Shown here: positions 43,422 to 59,639 of the stretch, in pieces
How the letters are laid out: each line of letters opens with the position of its first letter
Numbering within the stretch: position 1 is the stretch's first letter
DNA from: Coccinella septempunctata
Lineage: Eukaryota > Arthropoda > Insecta > Coleoptera > Coccinellidae
Direction: 5' to 3'
Assembly (NCBI RefSeq): GCF_907165205.1
Contig: NC_058191.1
Span: 19,920,064 to 19,984,063 of the forward strand
DNA: 64,000 nucleotides
The notes under the pieces: generated by a model
What the model saw: only the letters and a program-made list of their open reading frames with translations
What the model was told of the DNA's origin: nothing
The model's database searches: none
Translations under genes and position numbers: made by a program

Positions 43422-43557
43422 TATATACCCACCGAAATTTTGCGCCTATAGGAATATCAAAAGTACGAAATATTCCTTTCTTGCTATTGAGTTTCAAAGT
43501 CTCATTTGGGTTTCATATCATTTATCGATTGAAATTTATTTTGGGAGGATTTTGCAT

Positions 43558-43809
43558 CTCTTCACAAACCTTTTAGGGCTTTCACTCCCAATCTCTGAAA
43601 CAAAATCAATTAAAAATGAAATCAACGATTTGCTCCTGCGTAAATTCTTGCACTAATTTGTCAGGAGCAAATTAACTAGAAAAAATTGTTGCCTGACAAT
43701 GAACTCAAAATAAATAACGTTGAAATTATAATTCTTCGTAACGTTTCGGAGTCTATATCTATTTTGTTTCAGAGATTGGGAGTGAAAGCCCTAAAAGGTT
43801 TGTGAAGAG
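43558..43809. mobile_element. MITE-like element with perfect 49-bp inverted repeat
   Basis: 43558-43606 and 43761-43809 are exact reverse complements over 49 bp with a 154-bp spacer. The phrase GTTTCATATCATT stands outside both arms (about 43510 and 43811). No ORF belongs to it. Confidence 0.75.
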
Positions 43810-43823
43810 TTTCATATCATTGT

Positions 43824-44431
43824 TATAGAAGATTTCCTGCTCAATATTGGGATATTTTGAATAGGTAAAAGTTAGCGAATTTCGTCATCAGGGAATTCCT
43901 ACGGATGTTGCTATGTGGATATATTTCATTCGTTAATTTCATAGACAGCAGCGAACGGGGAAGAATATTCTAGAATTTTCGGGAGTTGATGAGCTTGTAT
44001 ATCCGAAATTTGTTCAGTTCGGGGTCAGTTCATGAAAAGGGGGGAATACTTTGTCTGTATTCAGTTGAGTACGGAAATTCTGATTTCAGAAGTTTTCTCC
44101 CACAAATAATCTACAACCTTTCCGCAATCTGGTAATACATATTGAGTCAATAATTGTCATCAAAAATTCCTGATCGCTTTAGATGGATGGATATCGCACC
44201 CTATGGATTAGATTTATATTCAAATCGTTTGAAACACGTAATTAAAAAAAAAAATGGCTAATTACGGTTGAAATCTTTCACGTAGCAACACTTTTCCAAC
44301 CGGTGGAGGAGATGTAGAAAATTTCAATGATTCTGCCATTTAAAATATATCATTGTTAATGTTATATACGTATGCCCCTCGTGAAGTTTGGAACCTTTAT
44401 GCTTTAAAAGCAACAAATTGTTTTGAAATAT
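43824..44431. other. Non-coding spacer
   Basis: No gene or clear repeat. A GTGAAGTTTGGAACCTTTATG phrase near 44380 belongs to the dispersed family also seen at 45130 and 46355. Confidence 0.4.
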
Positions 44432-44469
44432 CACCAATAAAGCTAATCTAATCTAATCTAATCTAATCT
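44432..44469 (+). repeat. (TAATC)n tail after AATAAA
   Basis: AATAAAGC followed by five TAATC units, a usual 3' end of insect LINEs; the body of that LINE is not recognisable upstream. Confidence 0.6.
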
Positions 44470-44688
44470 TATGTTATAGTATGATGATCATGAGGACAAT
44501 ATTATCTTCAGAGTAGGTATCTCAACAATAGAACGGGTGGATTCAATGAGAAATATGTCCATATAATTAGTTTTTTTTATTGAATTTCTAGGGATTTAAA
44601 ATCTACTTTCAGAAGTATTAAGTAAATGTGTTGTATGTAGAGACTAAGAGAAAGAATTGAACATCAATTCATAGTTAAGATTATCCAG

Positions 44689-44721
44689 TTAGGTTAGGTT
44701 AGGTTAGGTTAGGTTAGGTTC
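44689..44721 (-). repeat. Interstitial (TTAGG)n at a LINE 3' end
   Basis: Six perfect TTAGG units, the arthropod telomere repeat. On the minus strand the Jockey-type RT frame runs straight into this tract as (CCTAA)n, and the stop codon TAA is supplied by the first unit. Confidence 0.85.
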
Positions 44722-45066
44722 TTTTCAACCTCCGTGAGTTGAACGGATCTTCTGTCAGTTGGTCGATCAGTTGGTTGGCATGTCCTTCTAGCTTCTGATG
44801 ATATTTTCTCGAGTAATTTTCTATTTCTGTGACATATGGGACTCTTAAATCCTCATGGATGGTGTGGTTTGAGACATACCAAGGCGCATTAACTACTGAC
44901 CGTAGTATTTTAGATTGGAGTCTTTGGATGATTTGAATATTTGATGGTTTTAACGCAACCCCAGAATTGGATGCCGTTAGTCCATATTGGCTTGATGATT
45001 GCCTTGTAAATATGTAATTTATTTTGAAGGTTCAATTTGGACTTCCTGCCTTTAAGCAGTTGAATA
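44722..45066 (-). pseudogene. Jockey-type LINE RT C-terminus, one frameshift
   Basis: The minus strand reads KLHIYKAIIKPIWTNGIQFWGC, then after an extra A, NIQIIQRLQSKILRSVVNAPWYVSN, TIHEDLRVPYV and a final RRLKRT stop. These are the conserved post-RT blocks of Jockey-clade LINEs. Only about 115 codons remain, so it is a 5'-truncated copy with a frameshift. Confidence 0.85.
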
Positions 45067-45107
45067 TAAAAAAATTATATCTAACGTCTATGATCTTCAC
45101 ATTAGAT

Positions 45108-46332
45108 ATTTATACTCATGAAAATCGTGAAGTTTGGAACCTTTTTGTTATGGTATGGTAAGTTTGGGGTCAGTAATATGCCAAGTGTTCCCCAACGCTG
45201 GAAAAAAAATGTACAACGAATTTTATCGACTCATTTGATATATTCCGTCCAACATGAATTAATTTATATCTGGCGGCAGTAGCGGCCCTTCAATCTTCCT
45301 ATATTCATAACATATTCATACCTACTTATGAGAATCGTAATGTTTTGAAAACTTTTTGTTATGGTAACAATAAAAATATTGTTACCTGAAAAAATACAGT
45401 ATTTTAACAACAGAACGATTGGCTGCAGTAAATTTTATTGAATAACTTGATATTTCAGTTTCCCATAATTAGCCCGACTGAAGGTTTTTCGACAGGAACT
45501 TTTTGGAATTTATTAGGTATCGCAGCGGGAAGCTCTATCGAGAACCCGGTTTATTGGCTTTCGTTTTGCTGCAGTCTTCTATTACGACTGAAGGATGAAA
45601 AATATTAATCAATCAGCATCCAATTGATATTATTATTAGAAGTTTCCTATTATTAGTGTTTATGATTTGACATATTGATACTGTGATTTCATTGTTCAAT
45701 TCATGTTTTTCAATATACTTGACAGGTCAGTTTGTAAATATGAGTTATATTGTAATTTGAAGAAACGATATAACTTAACATGAATAGATAGATTATTGTG
45801 GACTCATTGTGTGTGGATATTATAGTTTCCCTTTCAATCTTTTTTTATAGATGCAGCATTTGTACTATGGACTTTTTTCAGCAATGAACTACTGAAATAT
45901 TCATTCAACTTGATGCATATAAAAACCAGTTTGTCGGTTCGAATATTCAAATTCTCACGAATTGAAATGATCTCAATCAATATTTCTGCCATAGATTTCA
46001 GTCATAGTAGATAGATAAGTTGAAGTGCTATAATCCGGTGGCAAGCAGGCTATCCGGGATTTACTGTTCTTTACTCAGTAGATAACGTACGCCCACTGAC
46101 CAACTATCATCTTGTATTTTGAGTTATTCGGCGAAATGAAATATTATGTGATATTTCGTATATTCTGCGTCTAAACTCTTTGATGCTTTATATAATTCTC
46201 AAAGATTCATTGATTTCATTATAAAATTCTCTAAAAAATATGTTCAGTTATTTTTTTCCAGTAATAATTGAAACGACTATTCCATATCGTTCTTGGTTCA
46301 AATCAGTTCAATGAAAATTCATAACATACATC
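45108..46332. repeat. 1.2-kb tandem duplication, copy 1
   Basis: Begins TTTATACTCATGAAAATCGTGAAG. Nearly all of it recurs 1,225 bp downstream with several per cent divergence. Non-coding. Confidence 0.85.
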
Positions 46333-47566
46333 ATTTATACTCATGAAAATAGTAAAGTTTGGAACCTTTTTGTTATGGTATGGTAAGTTTGGGGTCAGTA
46401 ATATTCCAAATGTTCCTCAACGATGGAAAAAAAGGTTACAACGAATTTTATCGACTCATTTGATATATTCTGTGTAACATGAATTAATTTATATCGGGCG
46501 GCAGTGGCGGCCTTTCGATCTTCCTATATTTATAACATATTCATACCTACTTATGAGAATCGTAATGTTTTGAAAAATTTCTGTTATGGTAACAATAAAA
46601 ATATTGTTACCTGTAATAATACAGTATTTCAACAACAGAACGATTGGCTGCAGTAAATTTTATTGAATAATTTGATATTTCAGTTTCCCATAATTAGCCC
46701 GACTGAAGGTTTTTCGACAGGAACTTTTTGGAATTTATTAGTTATCGCAGCGGGAAGCTCTATCGAGAACCCGGTTTATTTGCTTTCGTTTTGCTGCAGT
46801 CTTCTATTACTACTGAAGGATGAAAAATATTAATCAATCAGCATCAAATTGATATTACTATTAGAAGTTGTCTATTATTAGTGTTTATGATTTTACATAT
46901 TGATACTTTGATTTCATTGTTCAATTAATGTTTTTCAATATACTTGACAGGTCAGTTTGTAAGTATGAGTTATATTGTAATTTGAAGAAACGATATAACT
47001 TCTCAACTTGAATAGATTATTGTGGACTCTTTGTGTGTTGATATTACAGATGTTGGTTTCTTTCCCTTCCAATCTTTTTTTATAGATGCAGCATTTGCAC
47101 TATGGACTTTTTTCAGCAATGAAATACTGAAATATTCATTTAACTTGCTGCATATAATAACCAGTTTGTCGGTTCGAATATTCAAATTCTCACGAATTGA
47201 AATGATCTTAATCAATATTTCTGCCATAGATTTCAGTCATAGTAGATAGATAAGTTGAAGTGCTGTAATCCGGTGGCAAGCATGCTATCCGGGATTTACT
47301 GTTCTTTACTCAGTAGATAAGGTACGCCCACTGACCAACTACCATCTTGTATTTTGAGTAATTCGGCGAAATGAAATATCATGTGATATTTTGAATATTC
47401 TGCGTCTAAACTTCTTGATGCTTTATATAATTTTCACAGATTCATTGATTCCATTAGAAAATTCTCTAAAAAATATGTTCAGTTATTTTTTTTTTTTCAG
47501 TAATAATTGAAATGACTATTCCATATCATTCTTGATTCAAATCAGTTCAATGAAAATTCATAACAT
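46333..47566. repeat. 1.2-kb tandem duplication, copy 2
   Basis: Second copy of 45108-46332, ending at AAATTCATAACATTCAT. The divergence includes small indels, so the duplication is old. Confidence 0.85.
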
Positions 47567-48015
47567 TCATTCAACCTGTATATATGTAATAGCCCATACA
47601 ATCAGACTCAATAGAGTCTGTTTATTACTCACCTGAGTGTTTTCAGATACAAAAAAAATCTATGAAATTTCCATTTCAATAAATTGAACACATATCATTA
47701 CACGAGTGAATTGAACACTTTGTGCAAACGGACCGTGAAGATCCTGAAATAATGATTCAACAGAATTTAAGCAAATATTGACGTTTAATAACGATTGATT
47801 TTTCATTTTTTGTGATTTTTCTGACTCCATTCACGGAATAATACATATGTATACCACAATATCTGAAAAAAAATCAAATATAAGGATGACCCCAAACTTG
47901 AAAAAATGTTTTTTTCTGGTTTTCTCCGGTCCAATAGGTCATATATACGAATGTATAGTAATGTATACAAAAAAAAAGCCACCTTAAATGTGTCCCCAAA
48001 CTTGACGATTTACAT
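47567..48015. other. Non-coding flank with ATCGTCAAG-type repeat
   Basis: No gene. The right end carries GACCCCAAACTTG and CCCCAAACTTGACGATTTACATACACAT next to (TA)n, the inverted counterpart of 32434-32460. Confidence 0.5.
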
Positions 48016-48019
48016 ACAC

Positions 48020-48051
<32 letters not shown>

Positions 48052-48084
48052 AATAATATATATATATATATATATATATGAGGT

Positions 48085-48116
<32 letters not shown>
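48016..48116. repeat. Interrupted (TA)n microsatellite
   Basis: Three TA blocks separated by AAAATAAAATAA and TGAGGTTG. It is the left target for the DD41D transposon. Confidence 0.92.
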
Positions 48117-48119
<3 letters not shown>

Positions 48120-48915
48120 GGTGTTTCATCATAAACTGGACAAACTCATATGACGTGTAGAGAACATCGGGAGAATCATTTTTTTCTTATGAAATATTTC
48201 CCGTTTTCGAAGCATAAGGGAGATACACGGTGTTTAATGTCATTTTCGAGCGTTATTATATTGAGTGTGGTCGGTTATGTATAAGACTGGAAGTAATGGT
48301 TTCTTGTCATATCGTAGTATTTTCGGATGCTTCATTCAGAAATGGTGTAGAGCACCGAAAAAAAAATTACAAAATGGCGGAAAACCTGCAATGTTCGTGA
48401 TTTTTTTTTTCGGTTGCCAAATTGATTTTCATTTCCTAAATTAACATAATTTTTAAAGGATATCTGTGAAAAAATTTTTTCAGAAATCGAACACAACTTT
48501 TTTTTTACATGTCTACAGCGAAAAAAAAATTCCACTCGAAATTGATGAAATTTTTCACGATTGTACTTACTTTCATACCTAACACGAATATCAAAACATA
48601 ATCGAAAAATTGCAAACGGTTTCGTTTTTACAGCCATTCAAATGTCCCGTTCGAATATCTGAAATAATAAAAAACATGACACAGCTTGTGTTCTTAGGCC
48701 CATAATTTTTGAATTTGTATGTCGAAACATTCCAGATTGCAAAATGAATTTAAAAAAATCAGTGAAACTTCATTGAGAGTCGAACTCCCTACTCTGAGTT
48801 AAGTATTAATGTGAAATATGAGTCTGTTCTAAGGTTCTGAGTATGCATATTAATTTTCGTTGCCGAGCAACAGTAGCTGATAGAATTTGAAAGGGTATTT
48901 GAATTTTACTGAATA
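48117..48915 (+). repeat. Left terminal inverted repeat, about 799 bp
   Basis: Reverse complement of 50182-50982 with high identity from CAGGGTG to TTGAATTTTACTGAAT. Confidence 0.9.
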
Positions 48916-48940
48916 ATTCGAGTATATTGAAACGATTTGT

Positions 48941-50017
48941 ATGCAAACGAAAATGAAATATTCACTTTTAGAAAAAAATGATATGGTTCAGGCTTATTAT
49001 GAAGCGAATTCCTCAGGGAGAAAAGCAAGGGAAATTTACGCTCGCAGATTTCCAAGCCGAAACGTTCCTAATTTTAAAACTTTCATAGAAACAGTGCGTA
49101 AATTACGTGAAGAAAGTATTCTTCACCGCAAGAAGAAGGAAACAATCCGAAATAACGAAGAACGTATCCTGGATTTAGTGAGTGAAAATCCGATGGTATC
49201 AACGAGAACTCTAACAAATCATCCAAGTGTGAATAAGAGTAAATCCACTGTATGGAGAGTTTTGAAAAGAAATCGCTACCATCCGTACCATTTCCATTCA
49301 TGTCAAACCTTAGAAGAAGGTGATTGTGAGAAGAGGAAAGAATTCTGTGAATTTATTTTAAGAAGGACACGTGAGAATAGGAATTTCCTACGTCTCATAC
49401 TGTTTACGGATGAAGCAACATTCCACAGAGATGGTTTCTTCAACAAAAAAAATAATATAATATGGCAAAGGGAAAATCCACATGCAACAGTAGCAAAAAA
49501 TAGCCAGAAGAGATTTTCTGTCAATGTTTGGGCGGAAATGAAGGATGGATTCATTATAGGACCGTACATTCTTCCTGAAACATTGACTGGAAATGGCTAT
49601 AATCAATTTTTGAGGGAAACTCTGCCCGATCTATTGGAAGATATTCCTTTGAGTCACTTTCAAGGAATATGGTACCAGCATGATGGTTGCCCTGCTCACA
49701 CAGTGAGGAGTGTACGAGAATTTTTAGACTCTCAATACCCTCGCCGATGGATCGGCCGATTGGGACCTGTCGCATGGCCTCCTCGTTCTCCAGATCTTAC
49801 ACCTATGGATTTTTATTTCTGGCGTCATATGAAGAGTCTTGTTTATGATAAGCGAGCTCCAGTGACTTCGAGAGAAGAACTGATTCAAAAAATCGAATCA
49901 GCCGCCGAAGAGATTCGCCGAATCCCGGAAATGGTTCGTTCAGCGGTGGATAGTGTGGCGAAAAGGGCGAGAAAGTGTATCCTGAAAAATGGCAATATTT
50001 TTGAGAACGAATTATGA
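48941..50017 (+). CDS. Mariner-family DD41D transposase, intact
   Basis: 358 aa. The start may be Met1 or Met5 (MKYSLLEKND). The N-terminal about 115 residues hold two helix-turn-helix units for TIR binding (KARE-IYARRFPSR-NVPNFKTFIETVRKL; STRTLTNHPSVNKSKSTVWRVLK). The catalytic triad is D157 (LFTDEATF), D248 (QHDGCPAH) and D290 (SPDLTPMDFYFW). There are 41 residues between the second and third Asp, so DD41D, a group in the Tc1/mariner superfamily. The C-terminus has the usual helical VRSAVDSVAKRARKCI-NGNIFE. The frame is uninterrupted and all key residues are present, so activity is plausible. It cuts and pastes the element at TA sites. Confidence 0.93.
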   Translation: MQTKMKYSLLEKNDMVQAYYEANSSGRKAREIYARRFPSRNVPNFKTFIETVRKLREESILHRKKKETIRNNEERILDLVSENPMVSTRTLTNHPSVNKSKSTVWRVLKRNRYHPYHFHSCQTLEEGDCEKRKEFCEFILRRTRENRNFLRLILFTDEATFHRDGFFNKKNNIIWQRENPHATVAKNSQKRFSVNVWAEMKDGFIIGPYILPETLTGNGYNQFLRETLPDLLEDIPLSHFQGIWYQHDGCPAHTVRSVREFLDSQYPRRWIGRLGPVAWPPRSPDLTPMDFYFWRHMKSLVYDKRAPVTSREELIQKIESAAEEIRRIPEMVRSAVDSVAKRARKCILKNGNIFENEL

Positions 50018-50181
50018 ATAAATTTTATACTAATAGGTTTTTTTTGTTGCGTTTGTGAAATTGTGGAATTATTCGTAGAAATTTCCGCAATAATGCCATG
50101 CCATTAATATCTGGGAAGTATTAACCGCCAATTTCTACTCAAACTGCATAAATTGGTTTCAAAATAGTTGCAATATTATAT

Positions 50182-54845
<4,664 letters not shown>

Positions 54846-54906
<61 letters not shown>
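54846..54906. repeat. (TA)n microsatellite at the LINE 5' end
   Basis: TA tract on the 5' side of the R4-like LINE, counterpart of 50983-51161. Confidence 0.94.
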
Positions 54907-54910
<4 letters not shown>

Positions 54911-55465
54911 TAGTAGAAAATGTTAGGATACGAAATTTCTCCTACTATGAAAAAAATTAAGAATGAATTATTTACTTTAAAGTCCTAACCACACAAAGTT
55001 CCTTTCTTCAACGGCCTTAGGTACCTTTTTATTATTGAATATTTTTTCGTCACAATTCTGATTGGTATTGATTAAACTTATCTTTTTTCAAATCAATTAG
55101 TTTCCGAGATAGCGAATTCCAAAAATTACTCATCGCATGTCCGGCTTCAAAAAAATAATTAGGTAGGCTCCGTGTCGAAACAACACCCTGTATATCATTA
55201 TATATAATTTTCAAAACGAGCCTCTATTACACATGCTCTGTAAGTACGTGACTGTCCGCTCAACATTTGCAACCCCTTTTTCAGCTACATTTGATTTCTA
55301 CCGATTGCCCTGAAACGTGTAGCAAATCTTCAGATTCGGTGACAGTACAATGTACAATTATCTTCGTGTGATGGAAAGACTCGGTTAGTTGAACACAGTA
55401 TATGGTGACTTGATCAGTCTTTTCTCATAACTGACCTAATTAAGGTATAAAATGAAGGAGCTCGG
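54911..55465. repeat. 555-bp direct repeat, copy 1
   Basis: Starts TAGTAGAAAATGTTAGG and ends TATAAAATGAAGGAGCTCGG; matches 56586-57140 with few differences. It contains ACACCCTGTATATC near 55187, an inverted-repeat-type end. No ORF. Confidence 0.88.
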
Positions 55466-55578
55466 TTGTTCAGTTCAGGATGAGGCCGAGATTTAAGATG
55501 ATCCTAGATTGATCTGACCGAACTGAACTGAAATGTCAAAATCAATCTAGGATAAACTTTAATCCCGAACTGAACAAC
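55465..55578. repeat. Imperfect palindrome of about 114 bp
   Basis: GTTGTTCAGTTC (55465-55476) pairs with GAACTGAACAAC (55567-55578), and ATCCTAGATTGAT (55501-55513) with ATCAATCTAGGAT (55541-55553). MITE-like hairpin directly after direct repeat copy 1. Confidence 0.75.
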
Positions 55579-56585
55579 TGGGCCTATTCATGTAGAGTTT
55601 CGGATTTTGCGAGAATCTACTACTTTTTCTTCAAAACAACAACTGCGCTGAAGGAAATGTGATTGACTGTTAGCGACACATAATATCAACCATCTAAATT
55701 CTTAAGTCTATACAATTTTTTTTGAACTCTCATTATACTATGTAGCAGTCTGATACTGAAATCCGTCATTTGACAAAATGAGTTGTCAGTTCATAGACTG
55801 ACCAACATTTTCGAAAGCTATTGATCTATTAATTAAATCGTTCTATAAATGGTCCTAAATTGACAGTCGTATTGTGAACAACGATATGCAGCGGATTATC
55901 TAAACACGAAATAAATTCTGAAATGTTTCGGATCATGAGGTTAATTGAATAAGTATCTTTTTCGTATCATTTGTTGAACTTCATTATTCTAAATATTCTT
56001 CAATGAATGAAAATATAATATCAACACACATAATTTTTTGATTTATTCGTCATCAAATCATTAAATAAATCGTTTCTCGAAAAGTTTCGAGTCTTGAGGC
56101 AAATAGAATATTGAATTATTTACATCATTACTTGCCGAACTTCAAAGTTCTGAATGAATTAAAATCTAAACTTGACAATATACGAGACAGTTTTCGCAAG
56201 AGTTTCAATGAAATCTGAAAATTTTCATCATTCTGGAGCATTCTGGACATCAATAATTCTCGAATCATCCATGGCATAAATTCAATTTTATCCAATATAA
56301 CACGCAAAACGAAATGTTACTCGAACGCATCTTGAGCAATTCGTTCCTAAAAAGCTCGAATCAGGTAGAAAAGTTTGAACCCTTCTTATCAGCATTAACA
56401 CGTGTTTTGCAGTAAACAGATGCCGATTTCATTTCGGGCAACTTTTATATCAATTTTTGCATGCAATGTCTAGTTCCAAGACCTTGCCTAAAAAAGTTGT
56501 TTAATGTTGATTGCCTAGATTTCCTCATTTTGAATAATTATACATGGTGGACATGTGTTGATTATATGTCCTGAAGTAATAAACT
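55579..56585. other. Non-coding interval between direct repeats
   Basis: About 1 kb of AT-rich sequence with no ORF or recognised domain. Confidence 0.45.
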
Positions 56586-57140
56586 TAGTAGAAAATGTTA
56601 GGATACGAAATTTCTCCTACTATGAAAGAAATCAAGAATGAATTATTTACTTTAAAGTCCTAACCACACAAAGTTCTTTTCTTCAACGGCCTTAGGTACC
56701 TTTTTATTATTGAATATTTTTTCGTCACAATTCTGATTGGTATTGATTAAACTTATCTTATTTCAAATCAATTAGTTTCCGAGATAGCGAATTCCAAAAA
56801 TTACTCATCGCATGTCCGACTTCAAAGAAATAATTAGGTAGGCTCCGTGTCGAAACAACACCCTGTATATCATTATACATAATTTTCAAAACGAGCCTCT
56901 ATTACACATGCTCTGTAAGTACGTGACTGTCCGCTCAACATTTGCAACCCCTTTTTCAACTACATTTGATTTCTACCGATTGCCCTGAAACGTGTAGCAA
57001 ATCTTCAGATTCGGTGACAGTACAATGTACAATTATCTTCGTGTGATGGAAAGACTCGGTTAGTTGAACACAGTATATGGTGACTTGATCAGTCTTTTCT
57101 CATAACTGCCTCAATTAAGGTATAAAATGAAGGAGCTCGG
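56586..57140. repeat. 555-bp direct repeat, copy 2
   Basis: Same start and end as copy 1, followed by unrelated sequence. Confidence 0.88.
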
Positions 57141-57293
57141 ATAGTAAAATTTAGTGAGCCACGAAAAAACCAAATCGAAGATGGACGCGCCATAAGATGG
57201 CGTTTTACATAGTCCATTTGCACAACTCCATCGTCATTTCCCAATGACGATCTGAATATTTTATTCTCACAACTCGCTCAGTTTTGGTATATA

Positions 57294-58499
57294 CAGGGTA
57301 AGTCAAAAATGTGTACCGAGCTTTCTGGGGGTGATAGTACATTGAAAAGTAAGTATAGTCTGATATAAACTCCTAGTCCAAAATGCATATTGAAGTAGAT
57401 ATATCCTTCCAAAGTTGATAAAATTAATTTCTCCGCATAACTGTTAAACGGTTGAAATTTCGTGCATAAATGTATGTTGTTGAAATACATTTTTTTATTA
57501 CACTTCTATATTTCTGTCTGATATTGTTAGAAAGGGTGTTCTTAGAGGGTGAATCATAATATTTTTGGTACTTCTTTCATTGTATTCGTTTTGTTGAAAA
57601 AAATAGAAGCATTCGGTGGAGCGAAGAAAATTACATAAAAAAGGTACTCTTCTCCAAATACAAAAAATCGAACCGTTTTCGAGATATTTGAGTTCTTGTT
57701 GTCACATGATGTCAGCAGATTCATTCATCGCGAGATCCATCGATGACGATGTTTTAGCAGGCCATGAACAATTCTGTTCTGAATTTTGTCGATGATATAA
57801 TCATCTCTGCATAAAACTTACAGCAGCATTTGCATTTCCGAAGCACTCGCCAAGCATCAAAAGCATATCAGTTTGTTCAGAGAACGAATAACCTTCCATT
57901 TCTTAAAATTCCAGTTGAAAATAGCAAAAAATAAGCAGAAAAACCACACCACACACTACAACAATGTTCATGACATGAACGTCAAAATTAAGAACAAAAT
58001 TGATCATGGCCTGCTGAAATATCGTTATCGATGAGTCTGGCGATGAAAGAATCTGCTAACATCATGTGACTACATAAACTCAAATATCTCGAAAACGATT
58101 CAATTTTTTTATTTGGATAAAAGTACCTTCTTCATGTAATTTTCTTCGCTCCATAGAATGCTTCAGTTTTTTTCATCAAAACGAATACAACCAAAGAAGT
58201 TGTCGCAAAAAATCACGATTCACCCTCTAAAAACACCCGTTATAACAATATCAGAAATGTAGAAATGTAATAAAAAAAATGTATTATAAGAAATACATTT
58301 ATGCACGAAATTTCAATCTGGTGGAATATACCGGTTAGAACTTATGCGGAGAATTCTTTTTAATTTTATCCACTTTGGAAGTATATATCTTTCTCAATAT
58401 GCATTTTAGGCCATGAGTTTATTTATCAAACTATACCTTTTTTTCAATATACTATCACCCCCAGAAAGCTGAGTAGGTACACATTTTTGACTCAACCTG
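57294..58499. mobile_element. Long-TIR foldback element, 1.2 kb
   Basis: Starts CAGGGTAAGTCAAAAATGTG after TA; the same sequence appears inverted at the right end (CACATTTTTGACTCAACCTG). Arms of about 500 and 525 bp surround a spacer of about 180 bp. No transposase. The arms include GAAACGATT(C/T)... and AGCAGGCCATGA(A/T)CAATT blocks. Probably a non-autonomous Tc1/mariner-type element. Confidence 0.82.
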
Positions 58500-59227
58500 T
58501 CGATTAGGTTAGACTAGTTGAATACAGTACACTACTAAAAAAGTTTCAAATTCTAAATGGCCACCACCAAAAATTGGTAAATGGAAAATTTTATAGAACT
58601 CCCTTAGTATGGGTTTCAAATTTTCAGCTCAACTCATAGAATAGAGTAGAGTAGAACAACTTTTCTTCTCCCAAATTAAAAAAAATCGTTTAAATGAATT
58701 TTCTCCAAGACTGATGTAAAGTAAAGCTCTTCTAGTTTCGAATTGTTTGATCACAACATGTAAGCATTCCATCACTTGATTATTGATACCGAGTGTGATA
58801 CATAATAAAATATTGCAGCACCTGATTCCGAAAGCACTTTGACTGAATTTCATACCATCACTTGTTACGTAATGAACATTAGGAAATACATTCGGAAACA
58901 TAGAGAATAAAATCTTTGATGATCTCTCATATTCATTGGAGTATTCGAAATGTTTTATTCATTTTTCAATTGAATGATTCAATATTTAGCGTGGCGTGGA
59001 AAGTATATTAATCTGTATCTCGGTTAGCATGAAAATTCGATACTCTGATGATTCACTCGCATCGGATATTCATTCTTACCTTGACACATAATATACAACT
59101 CCCTAATGTTACAACTGCAGCTGCAGGAATGTCCTGGTAATTAAACATTTTATATGTTCAAAAACCATCTCTCTCATGCATAAATGGGTTAATATACCTG
59201 AACAGAACGAAGAAAGTAGAAGGGAAA
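58500..59227. other. Non-coding interval
   Basis: AT-rich; the 90-codon minus ORF at 58629-58901 has no recognisable domain. Nothing else noted. Confidence 0.4.
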
Positions 59228-59520
59228 CAGGGTGTTTTACAGATAATTGCACAGGCTTTCAGTGCAGATGCAGGACATTTTGGAAAGTCTGAATCAGTTT
59301 TCGAAATATGTCCTGAGTATATTCATTCGAGAGATGTTTTTTGTAAGTATGTCATCAAAAACTTTCAGTCGGCATAACTCTTGAACACCTTTATAGGTTT
59401 TCGTGGAAATGTCAACAAATAAAAGCATTGGAAAATGACGATGATTCAATTATAATGATTTTTTGATAGCGCGGGTCCGTACTGAGAGTTTTTTTATTTC
59501 ACATCTTGTAGAACACCCTG
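59228..59520. mobile_element. MITE, 293 bp, CAGGGTGTT termini
   Basis: The ends CAGGGTGTTTTACA and inverted TGTAGAACACCCTG match over 14 bp with one mismatch. Non-coding. The right flank begins TA, the left flank does not. Confidence 0.6.
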
Positions 59521-59639
59521 TACATCAAATTTTCAAAAAGCACAATTATCTCCAAAATTTACACAAAATTAAATGTCTTTTCCAACAAGCTTTCCATACA
59601 GCACATGACGTCCAATAGACGCACATTTTATATCCAAAT

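Noticed and set aside
54911..57140. LTR retrotransposon defined by the 555-bp direct repeats
   Set aside because: Repeats do not start TG or end CA, there is no primer site or polypurine tract, and the interior has no ORF.
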